A stretch of 64,000 nucleotides of DNA. It comes from DASZVP01 sp035546935. GTDB taxonomy: Bacteria > Patescibacteriota > Saccharimonadia > Saccharimonadales > UBA4665. A program made the translations under genes and the position numbers. The stretch's first letter is position 1, and each line of letters opens with the position of its first letter. This document shows positions 48,177-56,941 of this stretch, one piece after another. The notes beneath the pieces are model-generated. The model was not told the origin of the DNA, searched no databases, and saw only the letters and a list, made by a program, of their open reading frames with translations. Location: assembly GCA_035546935.1 (NCBI GenBank), contig DASZVP010000001.1:29607-93606 (forward strand), in the 5' to 3' direction.

Positions 48177-48774
48177 CGTTCGTTACTCCTGCTTCTTCCT
48201 TGGTTTCTTGATTAACTTCTTCTTGAGGTTTTTCAATGTGTTTAGCGCCATATTCCACCGCTTTTTTGCCGCTGGCTCGGATGACAAAACTCAGTTGTCT
48301 CCCGGCTAGCTGAGGCGCTTGATCGACTACTATTGTATCACCAAAACTGTCGATTACGCGCTGGGCGATCTGGAAACCGATTTCGCGGTGAGCCTGTTCA
48401 CGACCCCTGTAGACCAAAGTGATTTTGACCTTGTGGCCGATCTGCATGAACTTGGCGGCCCGCATCAGCTTGATGTCCAGATCGTGTTGACCGATCTTCA
48501 GTCCGAAACGAATCTGCTTCATTTCGTACGTCTTAGCCGTCTTGCGGTTCTTCTGCTGCTGCTTGGTCCGCTGGTAGTTGTACTTACCCCAGTTAACGAT
48601 CTTGGCGACAGGCGGGTTGGCGTCTGGTGAGATTTCCACCAAGTCCAGCTCGCGCTCTTGGGCTAAGGCCAGCGCCTCTTGGCGGCTGAGAAGGCCCAAT
48701 TGTTTGCCGTCATCATCGATGACTCGCAGCTGCGGTGCCCGAATCTGCTCATTCAGGCGCGTAAATTTGGCGAT
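48169..48774 (-). CDS. infC: translation initiation factor IF-3, AUC start codon
   Basis: A 201-residue protein if started at ATC 48774: (I/M)AKFTRLNEQIRAPQLRVID, then 'LGLLSRQEALALAQERELDL'. This restores the full N-terminal domain, whereas the first ordinary start in frame (TTG 48699) would cut it off. Rare AUU/AUC/AUA starts are the rule for infC because IF3 itself discriminates against them, giving autoregulation. AGGGAGAGG precedes the start. The C-terminal domain runs from about residue 85 ('KTYEMKQIRFGLKIGQHDL'). A 20-residue Glu-rich tail follows. Confidence 0.95.
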   Translation of the reverse strand: MAKFTRLNEQIRAPQLRVIDDDGKQLGLLSRQEALALAQERELDLVEISPDANPPVAKIVNWGKYNYQRTKQQQKNRKTAKTYEMKQIRFGLKIGQHDLDIKLMRAAKFMQIGHKVKITLVYRGREQAHREIGFQIAQRVIDSFGDTIVVDQAPQLAGRQLSFVIRASGKKAVEYGAKHIEKPQEEVNQETKEEAGVTNDA

Positions 48775-48897
48775 AAACCTCTCCCTGTTCCCGCGTTACG
48801 TTGATAAAAGCGTACCGCTCATTCTAACAGAGACGCCGCCAGAGGTCAAACAGATAATACTTAACTTGCTTTATTACGACGCTTCGCTAGTGTCGAC

Positions 48898-48921
48898 AAA
48901 AAGCCCCACCGGGGCTTTTGG
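48898..48921 (-). terminator. terminator after comM
   Basis: On the minus strand, AAAAGCCCCGGTGGGGCTTTTT directly follows the comM stop. The hairpin also has A/T runs on the other side. Confidence 0.85.
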
Positions 48922-48922
48922 G

Positions 48923-50446
48923 TCAAACCGATTGTGCTCTGTAGGCCAGCGCTTCGCTAATATGCTCCAGGCTGATTTTGTCTGCTTTTTCCAGATCAGC
49001 GATGGTTTGGGCTACCTTCACGGCTCGCATATACGCCCGGGCCGACAGCTTTAGCCGTTGGCTGGCATTATCTAGCAGTTTTTTGGCTGCCGGCTCCATT
49101 TTGGCCCAACGCCGCAAGTCGGCGTTAGTCATATCGCTATTTAGTTTAGCGGCTGTGCCATAACGCTGAGTCTGGCGCTGGCGCGCCTCTGTTATGTGAC
49201 CGCGAGGTTGTTCATCGGTTGCTGTGTCTGCGCTCGTTATTAGCAGCTGGTCATGCTCCACCTGGTGCACGCTGACGTGCAAGTCAATGCGGTCCAGGAT
49301 CGGGCCGCTCAACCTCTGTTGATAATGGCTGATTTGGGCAGCCGTACACTGGCAGCGTTTGTCGTCCGGCAGGCCGTAGTAGCCACAGGGACAGGGGTTA
49401 GCTGTGGCAACCAATATAAAGTTAGCTGGATAGTCGGCCTGGGCAGCTGTGCGGGCCAGACTAATGACACGATCTTCTAGTGGTTGGCGCAGGGCTTCCA
49501 GTACGCCGCGGTTAAATTCCGGCAATTCGTCCATAAACAGTACGCCGCGGTGGCTGAGACTGATTTCGCCGGGTTTTAAGGTGGTGCCACCGCCAATCAC
49601 TGCTGTTTGACTGGCCGAATGGTGCGGCGCTCTAAACGGCCGCTGAGTGACGATTTTGCCGTAGTTAAAGCCGGCTAAACTGTGTAAGTGCGTGACTTCC
49701 AGCATTTCTTCGCGGTCCAAAGGCGGCAAAATGTTGGGCAGGGCCTTGGCCAGCATACTTTTACCGGTGCCTGGCGGCCCGTGCAATAACAGATTATGAC
49801 CTCCGGCGGCCGCAATCTCTAAAGCCCGCTTAGCCCGTTCCTGACCGACCACCTCACTCAAAGCCACCTCTGTTATCGTCCGGTCTGCAGCCGTTTTACC
49901 GTAACGGCCATTGGGGCCGGTTTGGATCTGCTCAAGCTGAGGCCCACCGGTAAAGTGCCAAAATATCTCCGATAAGTCTTGAACCGGCAATAGTTCGACA
50001 TTGGGCACCAACTGGGCCTGCAACAGATTGCCAGCAGGGACATAAAAGCGCTCGACACCGTGTTTACGGCCGGCCAACAGCTTGCCAATGATGCCGCGAA
50101 CCGGCCTGACCGCGCCATCCAGACCCAACTCACCGATAAAAACTCCACTTACCTCTGTTGGTATCTGCTGATCAGCACGCCAGATCGCTACGGACATGGC
50201 CAGGTCGAAGCCGCTATCGCCTTTGGGCAAATCGGCCGGCGCCAGATTGAGCATAATGCGTTTACGCGGTAGCCGGATATGGCTACTGGCAAAAGCACCC
50301 CTAATACGCTCTTTTGATTCTTCGACCGCGCGGGTGGCATTGCCGACAATGACTATGTTTGGCAGGTTGTTGGACAGCTGACATTCAATATCAACCATCA
50401 CGCCCGCCGAACCGTTAACGATAATGCTTTGAATATTGGCACTCAT
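48923..50446 (-). CDS. comM: Mg-chelatase-like AAA+ ATPase ComM/YifB
   Basis: A 507-residue protein. An N-terminal Lon-substrate-like domain ('GLPNIVIVGNATRAV' type, here NLPNIVIVGNATRAVEESK) is followed by the AAA+ core with GPPGTGKSMLAKALPNILP, 'RPFRAPHHSASQTAVIGGG', 'HRGVLFMDELPEFNRGVLEA' (Walker B) and a C-terminal Mg_chelatase_C domain. ComM is a hexameric helicase promoting branch migration during natural transformation, which fits well with the retractile pilus locus in this window. Confidence 0.95.
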   Translation of the reverse strand: MSANIQSIIVNGSAGVMVDIECQLSNNLPNIVIVGNATRAVEESKERIRGAFASSHIRLPRKRIMLNLAPADLPKGDSGFDLAMSVAIWRADQQIPTEVSGVFIGELGLDGAVRPVRGIIGKLLAGRKHGVERFYVPAGNLLQAQLVPNVELLPVQDLSEIFWHFTGGPQLEQIQTGPNGRYGKTAADRTITEVALSEVVGQERAKRALEIAAAGGHNLLLHGPPGTGKSMLAKALPNILPPLDREEMLEVTHLHSLAGFNYGKIVTQRPFRAPHHSASQTAVIGGGTTLKPGEISLSHRGVLFMDELPEFNRGVLEALRQPLEDRVISLARTAAQADYPANFILVATANPCPCGYYGLPDDKRCQCTAAQISHYQQRLSGPILDRIDLHVSVHQVEHDQLLITSADTATDEQPRGHITEARQRQTQRYGTAAKLNSDMTNADLRRWAKMEPAAKKLLDNASQRLKLSARAYMRAVKVAQTIADLEKADKISLEHISEALAYRAQSV

Positions 50447-50516
50447 GCTTGGAATTGGCCTGCCGCCTTGCCGCTACAGCGCGCAATTATATGGCCCTTA
50501 TTTAGTGCCCAAAAGT

Positions 50517-50551
50517 AAAACACCTTGCCCCGGGAAAGACAAGGTGTTTTA
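50517..50551 (-). terminator. terminator in comM upstream region
   Basis: AAAACACCTTG ... CAAGGTGTTTT with a 12-nt loop, T runs on both strands. It ends a minus-strand transcript starting near 50690-50735, before comM begins. Confidence 0.8.
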
Positions 50552-50692
50552 TGTATAATTTAAGATTTTTGTTTGGCTTTGATTTTTAATGTGTCTGGTT
50601 TTTGCTTGGTGGGACAACGACTTGCGAGAAATCGTCGTCCCTATTGGCGTTTTTGTTTTTGAGCACTTAATTTGTTCAAGTGCTACGCTCAT
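50549..50692 (-). other. candidate small ORF (47 aa) or sRNA upstream of comM
   Basis: An ATG frame (SVALEQIKCSKTKTPIGTTI ...) stops exactly at the terminator. The same DNA can fold into AGCACTT/AAGTGCT and GGGACGACGA/TCGTTGTCCC hairpins. Promoter candidates are TTGACG-17-TAAGAT overlapping the ATG, and TATACT further up. AT-rich and Lys/Gln/Thr-rich, so it may be an sRNA instead of a coding gene. Confidence 0.3.
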
Positions 50693-50962
50693 CTTATAGA
50701 ATACTTAAAAACTCGTCAATAACTTTTATGCTTAGTATACAAAAAAACCTGTGCATAACTTTTTTCAGGCATGCCTGTTTTGGAACGTCACGGCACGCGA
50801 ATTATTAAATTCGGGACGATGGAGTTGTGTTTGTGGGCTGAAAATTTTGTACGAAATTCGTATAAAATTGACGTTTTTCGTCCACATTTTGTGAGTGACA
50901 TACGGCCCAAGGCCAAGCACAAGCGGATTGACTTTTTCGGCCCGCCGTGCTACATTGAACGT

Positions 50963-51259
50963 GTAAGTCACAAAAACAAAAACCTACAATTTAGACCAAA
51001 TGAGCCAGCCAAGACTTACCCGGCCAGCTCGTAGGAAGCCCTCGCGGGGGCGTCGCGTGAATAAAGCGCGAAGACTTGCAACCAGCGGAGGTACCGCTGC
51101 CGACGCTCTAGCGCCCTAAAGGCGTATAGAGCGGTCAGTCATCGCTGCGGACGATACACGCTAAATATTTTTACATAGGGCGGATGCTATCGTCCCAGCT
51201 CCAAGTATTTAACAATTTATATGAAAAGCCTGGTCCACCCCTGTTAGGGGACCAGGCTT
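50963..51259. ncRNA. structured intergenic region, possible RNA of about 300 nt
   Basis: A plus-strand promoter TTGACT, 17 nt, TACATT (50928-50956) leads into a run of stems: GTAAGTC ... GACTTAC, GCCC-TCGC-GGGGGC, CAGCGG-aggta-CCGCTG, GCTCTA-GCGCC-ctaaa-GGCG-TATAGAGC and GGACGATA ... TATCGTCC. It ends with the hairpin GCCTGGT ... ACCAGGC (51226-51259). That hairpin has its T run on the minus strand, so the orientation of the RNA is unsettled. No known family recognised; there is no CCA end, so it is not tmRNA. Confidence 0.4.
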
Positions 51260-51288
51260 AAGCCCTAATAAACGCCTCACATTTATTA

Positions 51289-51657
51289 ATGAAACTATTG
51301 CACCATCGACGTTTCTGGCTCAGTCTTGGACTGGTCTGTCTCGATGGTCTTTTTTTTAGCGCCACAGACCCACAACATATAACCTCTTTCTTTATCATCG
51401 GTGGCTTTTTACTCCTTGGGGCGACACTTTATCAACTAGTCCGACTGCTGTTGGTAGGCTTAAGCTGGTACGGCTTAAAGCTGAAACACCGGCGCCGCCT
51501 GGCGATCTGGTCAAGCGGCGCTATAACGCTTGTCTTGGCCTTACAATCGATTGGCGAACTTACCAATAAGGACATGTTGGTAATTCTACCTCTGTTAATC
51601 ATGCTTTATGGCTACACCATTATTAGTCAAACTACGCTGCGCTCACCGGGGCGCTAG
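51289..51657 (+). CDS. polytopic membrane protein (122 aa), unknown
   Basis: Three to four helices (FWLSLGLVCLDGLFFSATDP, 'FFIIGGFLLLGATLYQLVRL', 'LAIWSSGAITLVLALQSIGE', 'LVILPLLIMLYGYTII') with basic loops. No family recognised. It may be linked to the secretion-like genes that follow, from which it is separated by 48 nt. Confidence 0.6.
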   Translation: MKLLHHRRFWLSLGLVCLDGLFFSATDPQHITSFFIIGGFLLLGATLYQLVRLLLVGLSWYGLKLKHRRRLAIWSSGAITLVLALQSIGELTNKDMLVILPLLIMLYGYTIISQTTLRSPGR

Positions 51658-51704
51658 CTTTATAGGGGTGGGCGAGGGCATTAACAGGCTGTATAATAAA
51701 AACC

Positions 51705-52112
51705 ATGGAACCTGAAACTAGCCAAAATTATGAACTGAAACTGCCTGCACCTGTGGCTGGCAGTGGCCAGCAAGAGCAGTTGCCAGCCCAGCCCGAAATT
51801 GTGTCCGGAGCGCCGGAACAAGCACCGGTTAGTAGTTCGGCCGGTCCGGTTGCTATGCCGACAATGACCATGCCGACAATGCCAACTCAGACCGTATCGC
51901 TGCCGCAATCTGGTGTGGCACAAACAACGTCTACAAGCACGCCAATGGTCGCTGAAGATAATGACTTGATCGAGAAAGAATGGGTCAATAAGGCCAAACA
52001 AATTGTCGAACGCACCAAAGAAGATCCGCACCAGCAGAACAAGGAGTTAACGGTGTTTAAGGCTGACTATTTACAAAAGCGCTATAACAAGACAATTAAG
52101 CTAAGCGAGTAG
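51705..52112 (+). CDS. Pro/Thr-rich protein paired with VirD4-like ATPase (135 aa)
   Basis: Residues 1-85 are low complexity (Gln/Pro/Ala/Thr, with MPTMTMPTMPTQT). Residues about 85-135 form a conserved-looking helical end, 'DNDLIEKEWVNKAKQIVERT' and 'FKADYLQKRYNKTIKLSE'. No signal peptide. It lies 5 nt upstream of the ATPase gene, so the two are co-translated and it may be a partner or adaptor. TATAAT ends 7 nt before the ATG: leaderless. Confidence 0.65.
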   Translation: MEPETSQNYELKLPAPVAGSGQQEQLPAQPEIVSGAPEQAPVSSSAGPVAMPTMTMPTMPTQTVSLPQSGVAQTTSTSTPMVAEDNDLIEKEWVNKAKQIVERTKEDPHQQNKELTVFKADYLQKRYNKTIKLSE

Positions 52113-52117
52113 TTAAA

Positions 52118-54925
52118 ATGTCTACATTATTCGTCTGGCTAATCGTGATTTTCTTCATTTTAGGCGTGGTCGGATTTATCATTTTTTTGCAAACACGTCG
52201 CATTTTTCGTGAACAAAAAAACTATGAACGTGGCCTCAAAATTGTTCCTCTGCTGATCCATTTGCCGCCACCAAGTGAGGATACAGAAGTTGGTGCGCGT
52301 GATGAGCGCGACGTTACGGACGAGACAATTAGCCGGGCTCAAACTATCTACAATATTATTAGCAATACCTGGCAAAAAGGCTTTAAGCATAACTTTTACG
52401 GCCAACGTCACTTTGCTTTCGAAATTGTCGGTAGCGGCGGCTTTGTTAACTTCTATGCCGCAGTGCCGATTGTGCTGGTGGAACTGGTTAAACAGGCGAT
52501 CACCAGCGCTTATCCGACGGCTCGTATCGAAGAGGTGGCCGAGCACAATATCTTTAACCCGATCGGCAAGATTAGCGGCACTTTAGGAGGAGAATTAACC
52601 CTTAAAGAGCCTTACGCCTACCCGATTGCTACCTATCAGGATCTCAAGCGTGACACCATGCAGACACTGTTAAACGCCTTGTCGGGCCTGGGTAAAGAGG
52701 ACGGCGCCAGCATTCAGATATTAATGCGGCCGGCAAACCCCAGCTGGCGCAAGACAGCTAACACCTTAGCGGCTAACAAGCGTAAGGGTAACGGCGAGAA
52801 ATTTAACGCCAGTGGTTTGGCCAAGGACTTTGCCACGGCATTTGTAAAGCCGCCAGCAGGCAGCAAAGATGAGCCTAAAAAGCCGGCGGAGCTGTCGAAT
52901 CTCGAGCAGTCGACCTTGGACGCTATAGATGAAAAGACCCGTCACCCCGGTTATGAGGTGTTAATTAGGGTAGTGGTGTCGTCTAATATCAGCCAGCGCG
53001 CCCAGAGTATCTTGAGCAATATTACGGCCAGTTTCGCACTGTACGATGCGCCGGGTAAAAACGGCTTCAAATATACTCCCGCCAAAGATATCGATGCGCT
53101 GGTAACGTCTTATATAATGCGTTTCTTCCCGCAACAGATGAAAAAGAAGACCATTTTGAACTCTGTGGAGTTGGCGACGCTGTTTCACTTCCCGGATCAG
53201 CGCAGCGTACCGACGTCGCAGTTGGCGCGTCAGCAGTCCAAGCAGGTGGACGGTCCGCGCAACATTCCAGAAGAAGGCTTATTACTGGGCTTTAACGTTT
53301 TCCGTGGTACTAAGAAGCCAATTCGCCTGAGCCTGGGCGATCGCCAACGACACATGTACGCTGTCGGCCAGACCGGTACCGGTAAATCTACCTTCCTGGA
53401 AGATTTGGCCCTTCAGGACATGTTAAACGGCAATGGCTTCGCCTTTGTGGACCCGCACGGCGATACGGCCGAAAAACTGCTATCGATGGTGCCCAAAGAG
53501 CGCACTGAGGACGTTATTTACTTCTCTCCAGCGGAAATGGACTACCCAATGGGACTAAACCTGTTTGAGTTCCACACAGTCGATCAGAAGGACTTTTTGA
53601 TCCAGGAAGCCATTAATATGCTTTATAAGCTTTACGACCCCAACAAACAAGGTATGATGGGCGCCCGTTACGAGCACATCTTCCGTAACGCCGCACTGGC
53701 TGTCATGGCCGACCCAGAGGGCGGCACGTTTATCGATATTCCGAAACTGTTCCGTGACCCGCAGTATGTCAAGCAGAAGCTGCAGTATGTAACAGATCAG
53801 ACTGTGCTCGACTTCTGGCAAAAGGAAATGGTGCAGGCCCAGCGCTCCAACGAGTTCGGCGACGTCGTCAGCTGGTTTGTCAGTAAGTTCGGCGCCTTCC
53901 TAAGTAATGAAATGATGCGTAATATCATCGGTCAGACCAAGTCGGCCTTTGACCTGCGCGACATTATGGACAATAAGAAAATCTTGCTGGTTAACCTCTC
54001 CAAGGGCCGTACTGGCGAGCTGAACTCTAAGCTGCTCGGCATGGTCTTCGTGATGAAATTCCAGGCGGCCGCTATGAGCCGTTCAGATATTCCAGAGAAT
54101 GAGCGTGTCGACTTTTGTTTGTACGTCGACGAGTTCCAGAACTTCTCAACAGATAGTTTTGCGACGATTTTGTCTGAGGCTCGTAAGTATCACTTGAACC
54201 TCATTGTGGCCAACCAGTTTACCACTCAGCTGACCGAGGAAATTCGCGATGCAGTCTTCGGTAACACCGGTACAATTGTTTCGTTCCGCGTGGGCCAGGG
54301 GGACGTGGACACGCTGAGCAAGTACTTCCAGCCGACTTTTGATGCCGATGACCTCTTGCGTATCCCAAACTATAACACCGTTGTTCGCACCATGGTTGGC
54401 GGCGTGCCAACTGAGCCGTTTAGTATGGCGACCCTGCCAACACTCGGTAACCCGAACCCGCGTTTGTCCGCGGCCCTCAAACAGCTGTCAGCCGCCAAAT
54501 ACGGCCGTCCTAAGGCGGTGGTAGAGAAAGAAATCACTGAGCGGATGTCAATTAAGACGCCGCCGCCAGGCGCGGGCGCCTGGGGATCTGGCCCGTCAGC
54601 TGGTGCGGCTGGCGGCCCGTCGGTCACCGGCACTAGTGGCTCATTCTTGGACGAATGGTTGGCAAAGCGCCAGAGCGGTCCGACCCCCGTGCCGACGCCG
54701 GCTCCGGCGCCGGCGCCAGCCGCACCAGCACCAGCTGCACCAGCCGCTGGCGGCGGCCACAACATCTCCAGCGACAGTTTGGAGCAGACCGAGGTCAGTC
54801 AGATCGCCGCCGAGCTCAAACAGCGTCTGGACGACCCAAATTCAGCTTCCGGCAAAGCCACTGAAGTCCATGTAGATATGCAGCAACCGAGCGCCAGCGA
54901 TACGCTGCACATTGATAAAAACTAG
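52118..54925 (+). CDS. VirD4/TraD-like membrane ATPase (type IV secretion coupling family)
   Basis: A 935-residue protein. One N-terminal helix (LFVWLIVIFFILGVVGFIIF) is followed by an extended N-terminal domain and the FtsK/TraG-type motor: 'MYAVGQTGTGKSTFLEDLAL' (Walker A), 'FAFVDPHGDTAEKLLSMVPK', 'FCLYVDEFQNFSTDSF' (Walker B) and 'LIVANQFTTQL' (sensor). The last 150 residues are Gly/Pro/Ala-rich. Such ATPases pump DNA or protein at the inner membrane. No other T4SS gene (VirB4, VirB6, relaxase) is visible here, so the partner machine is unknown. Confidence 0.85.
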   Translation: MSTLFVWLIVIFFILGVVGFIIFLQTRRIFREQKNYERGLKIVPLLIHLPPPSEDTEVGARDERDVTDETISRAQTIYNIISNTWQKGFKHNFYGQRHFAFEIVGSGGFVNFYAAVPIVLVELVKQAITSAYPTARIEEVAEHNIFNPIGKISGTLGGELTLKEPYAYPIATYQDLKRDTMQTLLNALSGLGKEDGASIQILMRPANPSWRKTANTLAANKRKGNGEKFNASGLAKDFATAFVKPPAGSKDEPKKPAELSNLEQSTLDAIDEKTRHPGYEVLIRVVVSSNISQRAQSILSNITASFALYDAPGKNGFKYTPAKDIDALVTSYIMRFFPQQMKKKTILNSVELATLFHFPDQRSVPTSQLARQQSKQVDGPRNIPEEGLLLGFNVFRGTKKPIRLSLGDRQRHMYAVGQTGTGKSTFLEDLALQDMLNGNGFAFVDPHGDTAEKLLSMVPKERTEDVIYFSPAEMDYPMGLNLFEFHTVDQKDFLIQEAINMLYKLYDPNKQGMMGARYEHIFRNAALAVMADPEGGTFIDIPKLFRDPQYVKQKLQYVTDQTVLDFWQKEMVQAQRSNEFGDVVSWFVSKFGAFLSNEMMRNIIGQTKSAFDLRDIMDNKKILLVNLSKGRTGELNSKLLGMVFVMKFQAAAMSRSDIPENERVDFCLYVDEFQNFSTDSFATILSEARKYHLNLIVANQFTTQLTEEIRDAVFGNTGTIVSFRVGQGDVDTLSKYFQPTFDADDLLRIPNYNTVVRTMVGGVPTEPFSMATLPTLGNPNPRLSAALKQLSAAKYGRPKAVVEKEITERMSIKTPPPGAGAWGSGPSAGAAGGPSVTGTSGSFLDEWLAKRQSGPTPVPTPAPAPAPAAPAPAAPAAGGGHNISSDSLEQTEVSQIAAELKQRLDDPNSASGKATEVHVDMQQPSASDTLHIDKN

Positions 54926-55516
54926 TTACTCCTGACCGCGACGCCGCGAACGAGTGGCCATCCAAACGGCCAGCTCCAGAGCTAAACCGACTATGAAGCC
55001 GCCGATAAACAGTGCGAGAAAAACGAGATAGTTGTAGTTGAAGCCAATGTGTTTGGCTAGGTACAAATAGACTGTAGTACCCAGGAAAGCCACTACGCCG
55101 CCGCCCAGCAGGCCGGAGGGCCGGCTGACGGTCTGATCAGCCACCTGGCTGACGGCACGAATAAGGGGCTGGTGAATAACGCGGCTAAAGGTCCGCGAAA
55201 CGGCTGGAAGTTTGTGCTGGATACGCTGCAGCTCGCGGCGGGCTGCAATGGTTTTGAGTTCGCCGCTAGGCGGCGCGATAGACTCCTTAGGAATGGCTTC
55301 TTCGGTAATCTGCTTAATCTTATCCAGCGGGTTGGGGTTGGTGGCTTCAGCTTCGGCTACTTCTTCGCGGGCTTCTTCCTCGAGGTGTTCAGCGTTCTGC
55401 TCAGCCAGTTCGACTTCGGGATCCGGTTCACCGTCGCGTAAGGGCTCAGCGTCCTTAGCTTCCGGTAAGGCCAAATGTTCGGGCGGCTCTAATAGATTTG
55501 GTGCACCTTCACTCAT
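54926..55516 (-). CDS. membrane protein with acidic N-terminus (196 aa)
   Basis: Residues 1-65 are strongly acidic (PDPEVELAEQNAEHLEEEAR). Two helices near the C-terminus are 'GGGVVAFLGTTVYLYLAKHI' and 'YLVFLALFIGGFIVGLALEL', with a basic end RSRRRGQE. No family recognised. It overlaps the LPNTG surface-protein gene by 4 nt and follows it, with AGGAGG before the ATG, so the two form an operon. Confidence 0.65.
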   Translation of the reverse strand: MSEGAPNLLEPPEHLALPEAKDAEPLRDGEPDPEVELAEQNAEHLEEEAREEVAEAEATNPNPLDKIKQITEEAIPKESIAPPSGELKTIAARRELQRIQHKLPAVSRTFSRVIHQPLIRAVSQVADQTVSRPSGLLGGGVVAFLGTTVYLYLAKHIGFNYNYLVFLALFIGGFIVGLALELAVWMATRSRRRGQE

Positions 55517-56877
55517 AGAGAGCCTCCTACCCCTGTAGTTTCGTGTAGTGCCAGACCGGCTTCAGTGGCCAGCAGGCGAGTGCGGGCAAAGAAGTAACCG
55601 GCAAAAACAACTATGACAGCCGCAATAACCAGGCCGGTACCAGGACCAGTGTTGGGCAAGGTGTTGGCAACGGTTTCGGCAGTTTTAAGAGGACTGCCCG
55701 GCACTTTAATGTTGATGGTATCTCCGAAGGTGTTGGTCATGACCAGGTTGTTTTTGCCGAGGTCGCCGGGATCGTTAGGAGTCTGGGGTATAGGGTTCTT
55801 AACCTGGACCGTTATGTACTCCGGCACGGTAGTGTGCGGCAGGATATCCATGGGCGGCCAGCTGACAATACCGCTACTGTTGATGCTGCCGCCTCCCAAG
55901 TCGATGGGTGTGGCGTAAACCATCACATCGCTCAAGTCTTCGCTAAAAAACGGGTAGGCCAGGAACGGGTCGTCACTGATATTGGTGACAGTCAGCTTGT
56001 ACCTGATTTTGTCGCCTGGCTGGGCGGTAGTGCCGTCGGCGTTAGCTATGTTTTGCGTCAGATTTGTAGCGGTCTTGTGCTGGACGGTACAGACCTCTTT
56101 GTCAGTACAGGTCGGTGTAGGCGTGGGGGTCGGTGTCGGCGTGGGGGTCGGTGTCGGTGTTGGTGTGGGTGTCGGCGTCGGTGTTGGCGTTGGTGTTGGA
56201 GTCGGCGTGGGGGTCGGTGTTGGTGTTGGTGTGGGCTTGGGTGTCGGCTTTGGCGCAGGGGTTGGTTTGACGGGTACGGGCTGGCCGATAGCCACCAGGT
56301 TGCCGCAGGCGTACAAGATGTAAAAAGTGCCGCTATCAGTCTTAAGTTTCAATGCCTTGTAGCTGGAGTATGGGCCTGTGTCGAAGCTGGAAAGCTTGCG
56401 GGCGTAAATGACGTTAGCACCAATGTTTTTCACCAGGTCAGAGTTGTTGTAGCTGACCTGATCAGTTTTTTTGCCGCTGTTAGGGTTAGTCGCGCCTTGT
56501 GAGACCCAGCCCATGGAGAACAGTCGATTATTGTGATCAGTGGACTTAATCGTAACTGTAGTCGCATCACGGATATCGCTACAGCTGACGCCAAAATCAG
56601 CCAGCACATCGCCATAATTCTTGGTGTTGTTCTTGCAGGCGTCAACGGCGTCGGATTTGCTGCTGATACCGCCCTGGATCATGTCATTGTTGGAATATTG
56701 CGCCGAAGCCACCGGCGGGCTGACGACCGCCAAAAACTGGACCATAAAGGTCAGAACGACAAAGACCAGGCCGGTGCGGCGGATAACGGCCTCTTCACGC
56801 ATGCGGCGGCTATAAAAGCCCAAAACGTGCACGGCGCTCGGGTTATAAGGTAGGAGGCCAAGGAGTTTTTCGAACAT
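55513..56877 (-). CDS. LPNTG-bearing surface protein with (PT)n stalk
   Basis: A 454-residue protein. A cytoplasmic N-tail (FEKLLGLLPYNPSAVHVLGF) and helix (GLVFVVLTFMVQFLAVVSPP) lead to an outside domain of about 160 residues. A Pro-Thr repeat stalk (residues about 205-258) and a DUF11-like domain follow ('QPGDKIRYKLTVTNISDDPF'). The end is 'ANTLPNTGPGTGLVIAAVIV', then FFARTR and a 20-residue tail, as in sortase signals, except that the tail is long. No sortase gene is in the window. Probably anchored at the cell surface. Confidence 0.8.
   Translation of the reverse strand: MFEKLLGLLPYNPSAVHVLGFYSRRMREEAVIRRTGLVFVVLTFMVQFLAVVSPPVASAQYSNNDMIQGGISSKSDAVDACKNNTKNYGDVLADFGVSCSDIRDATTVTIKSTDHNNRLFSMGWVSQGATNPNSGKKTDQVSYNNSDLVKNIGANVIYARKLSSFDTGPYSSYKALKLKTDSGTFYILYACGNLVAIGQPVPVKPTPAPKPTPKPTPTPTPTPTPTPTPTPTPTPTPTPTPTPTPTPTPTPTPTPTCTDKEVCTVQHKTATNLTQNIANADGTTAQPGDKIRYKLTVTNISDDPFLAYPFFSEDLSDVMVYATPIDLGGGSINSSGIVSWPPMDILPHTTVPEYITVQVKNPIPQTPNDPGDLGKNNLVMTNTFGDTINIKVPGSPLKTAETVANTLPNTGPGTGLVIAAVIVVFAGYFFARTRLLATEAGLALHETTGVGGSL
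56107..56250 (-). repeat. Pro-Thr coding repeat
   Basis: About 24 consecutive Pro-Thr dipeptide codons with mixed synonymous codons form an extended stalk in the surface protein. Such a repeat can change length by slippage without a frameshift only in 6-nt steps. Confidence 0.85.
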
Positions 56878-56941
56878 TTTGTTGTTTATTTAGCTGCTCC
56901 ACGCCCATTTAAGCATAAGAGGTGCTAATCAGGCAAGATAT

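Noticed and set aside
50771..51034. 87-codon plus-strand ORF
   Set aside because: It covers the promoter and first stems of the structured region, has no ribosome site, and its product is not domain-like. An idea that its last codons were a tmRNA tag was dropped because no tRNA-like CCA end follows.
56107..56250. Six-base tandem repeat as a possible array or origin
   Set aside because: It encodes Pro-Thr dipeptides in frame; synonymous variation shows protein-level selection.
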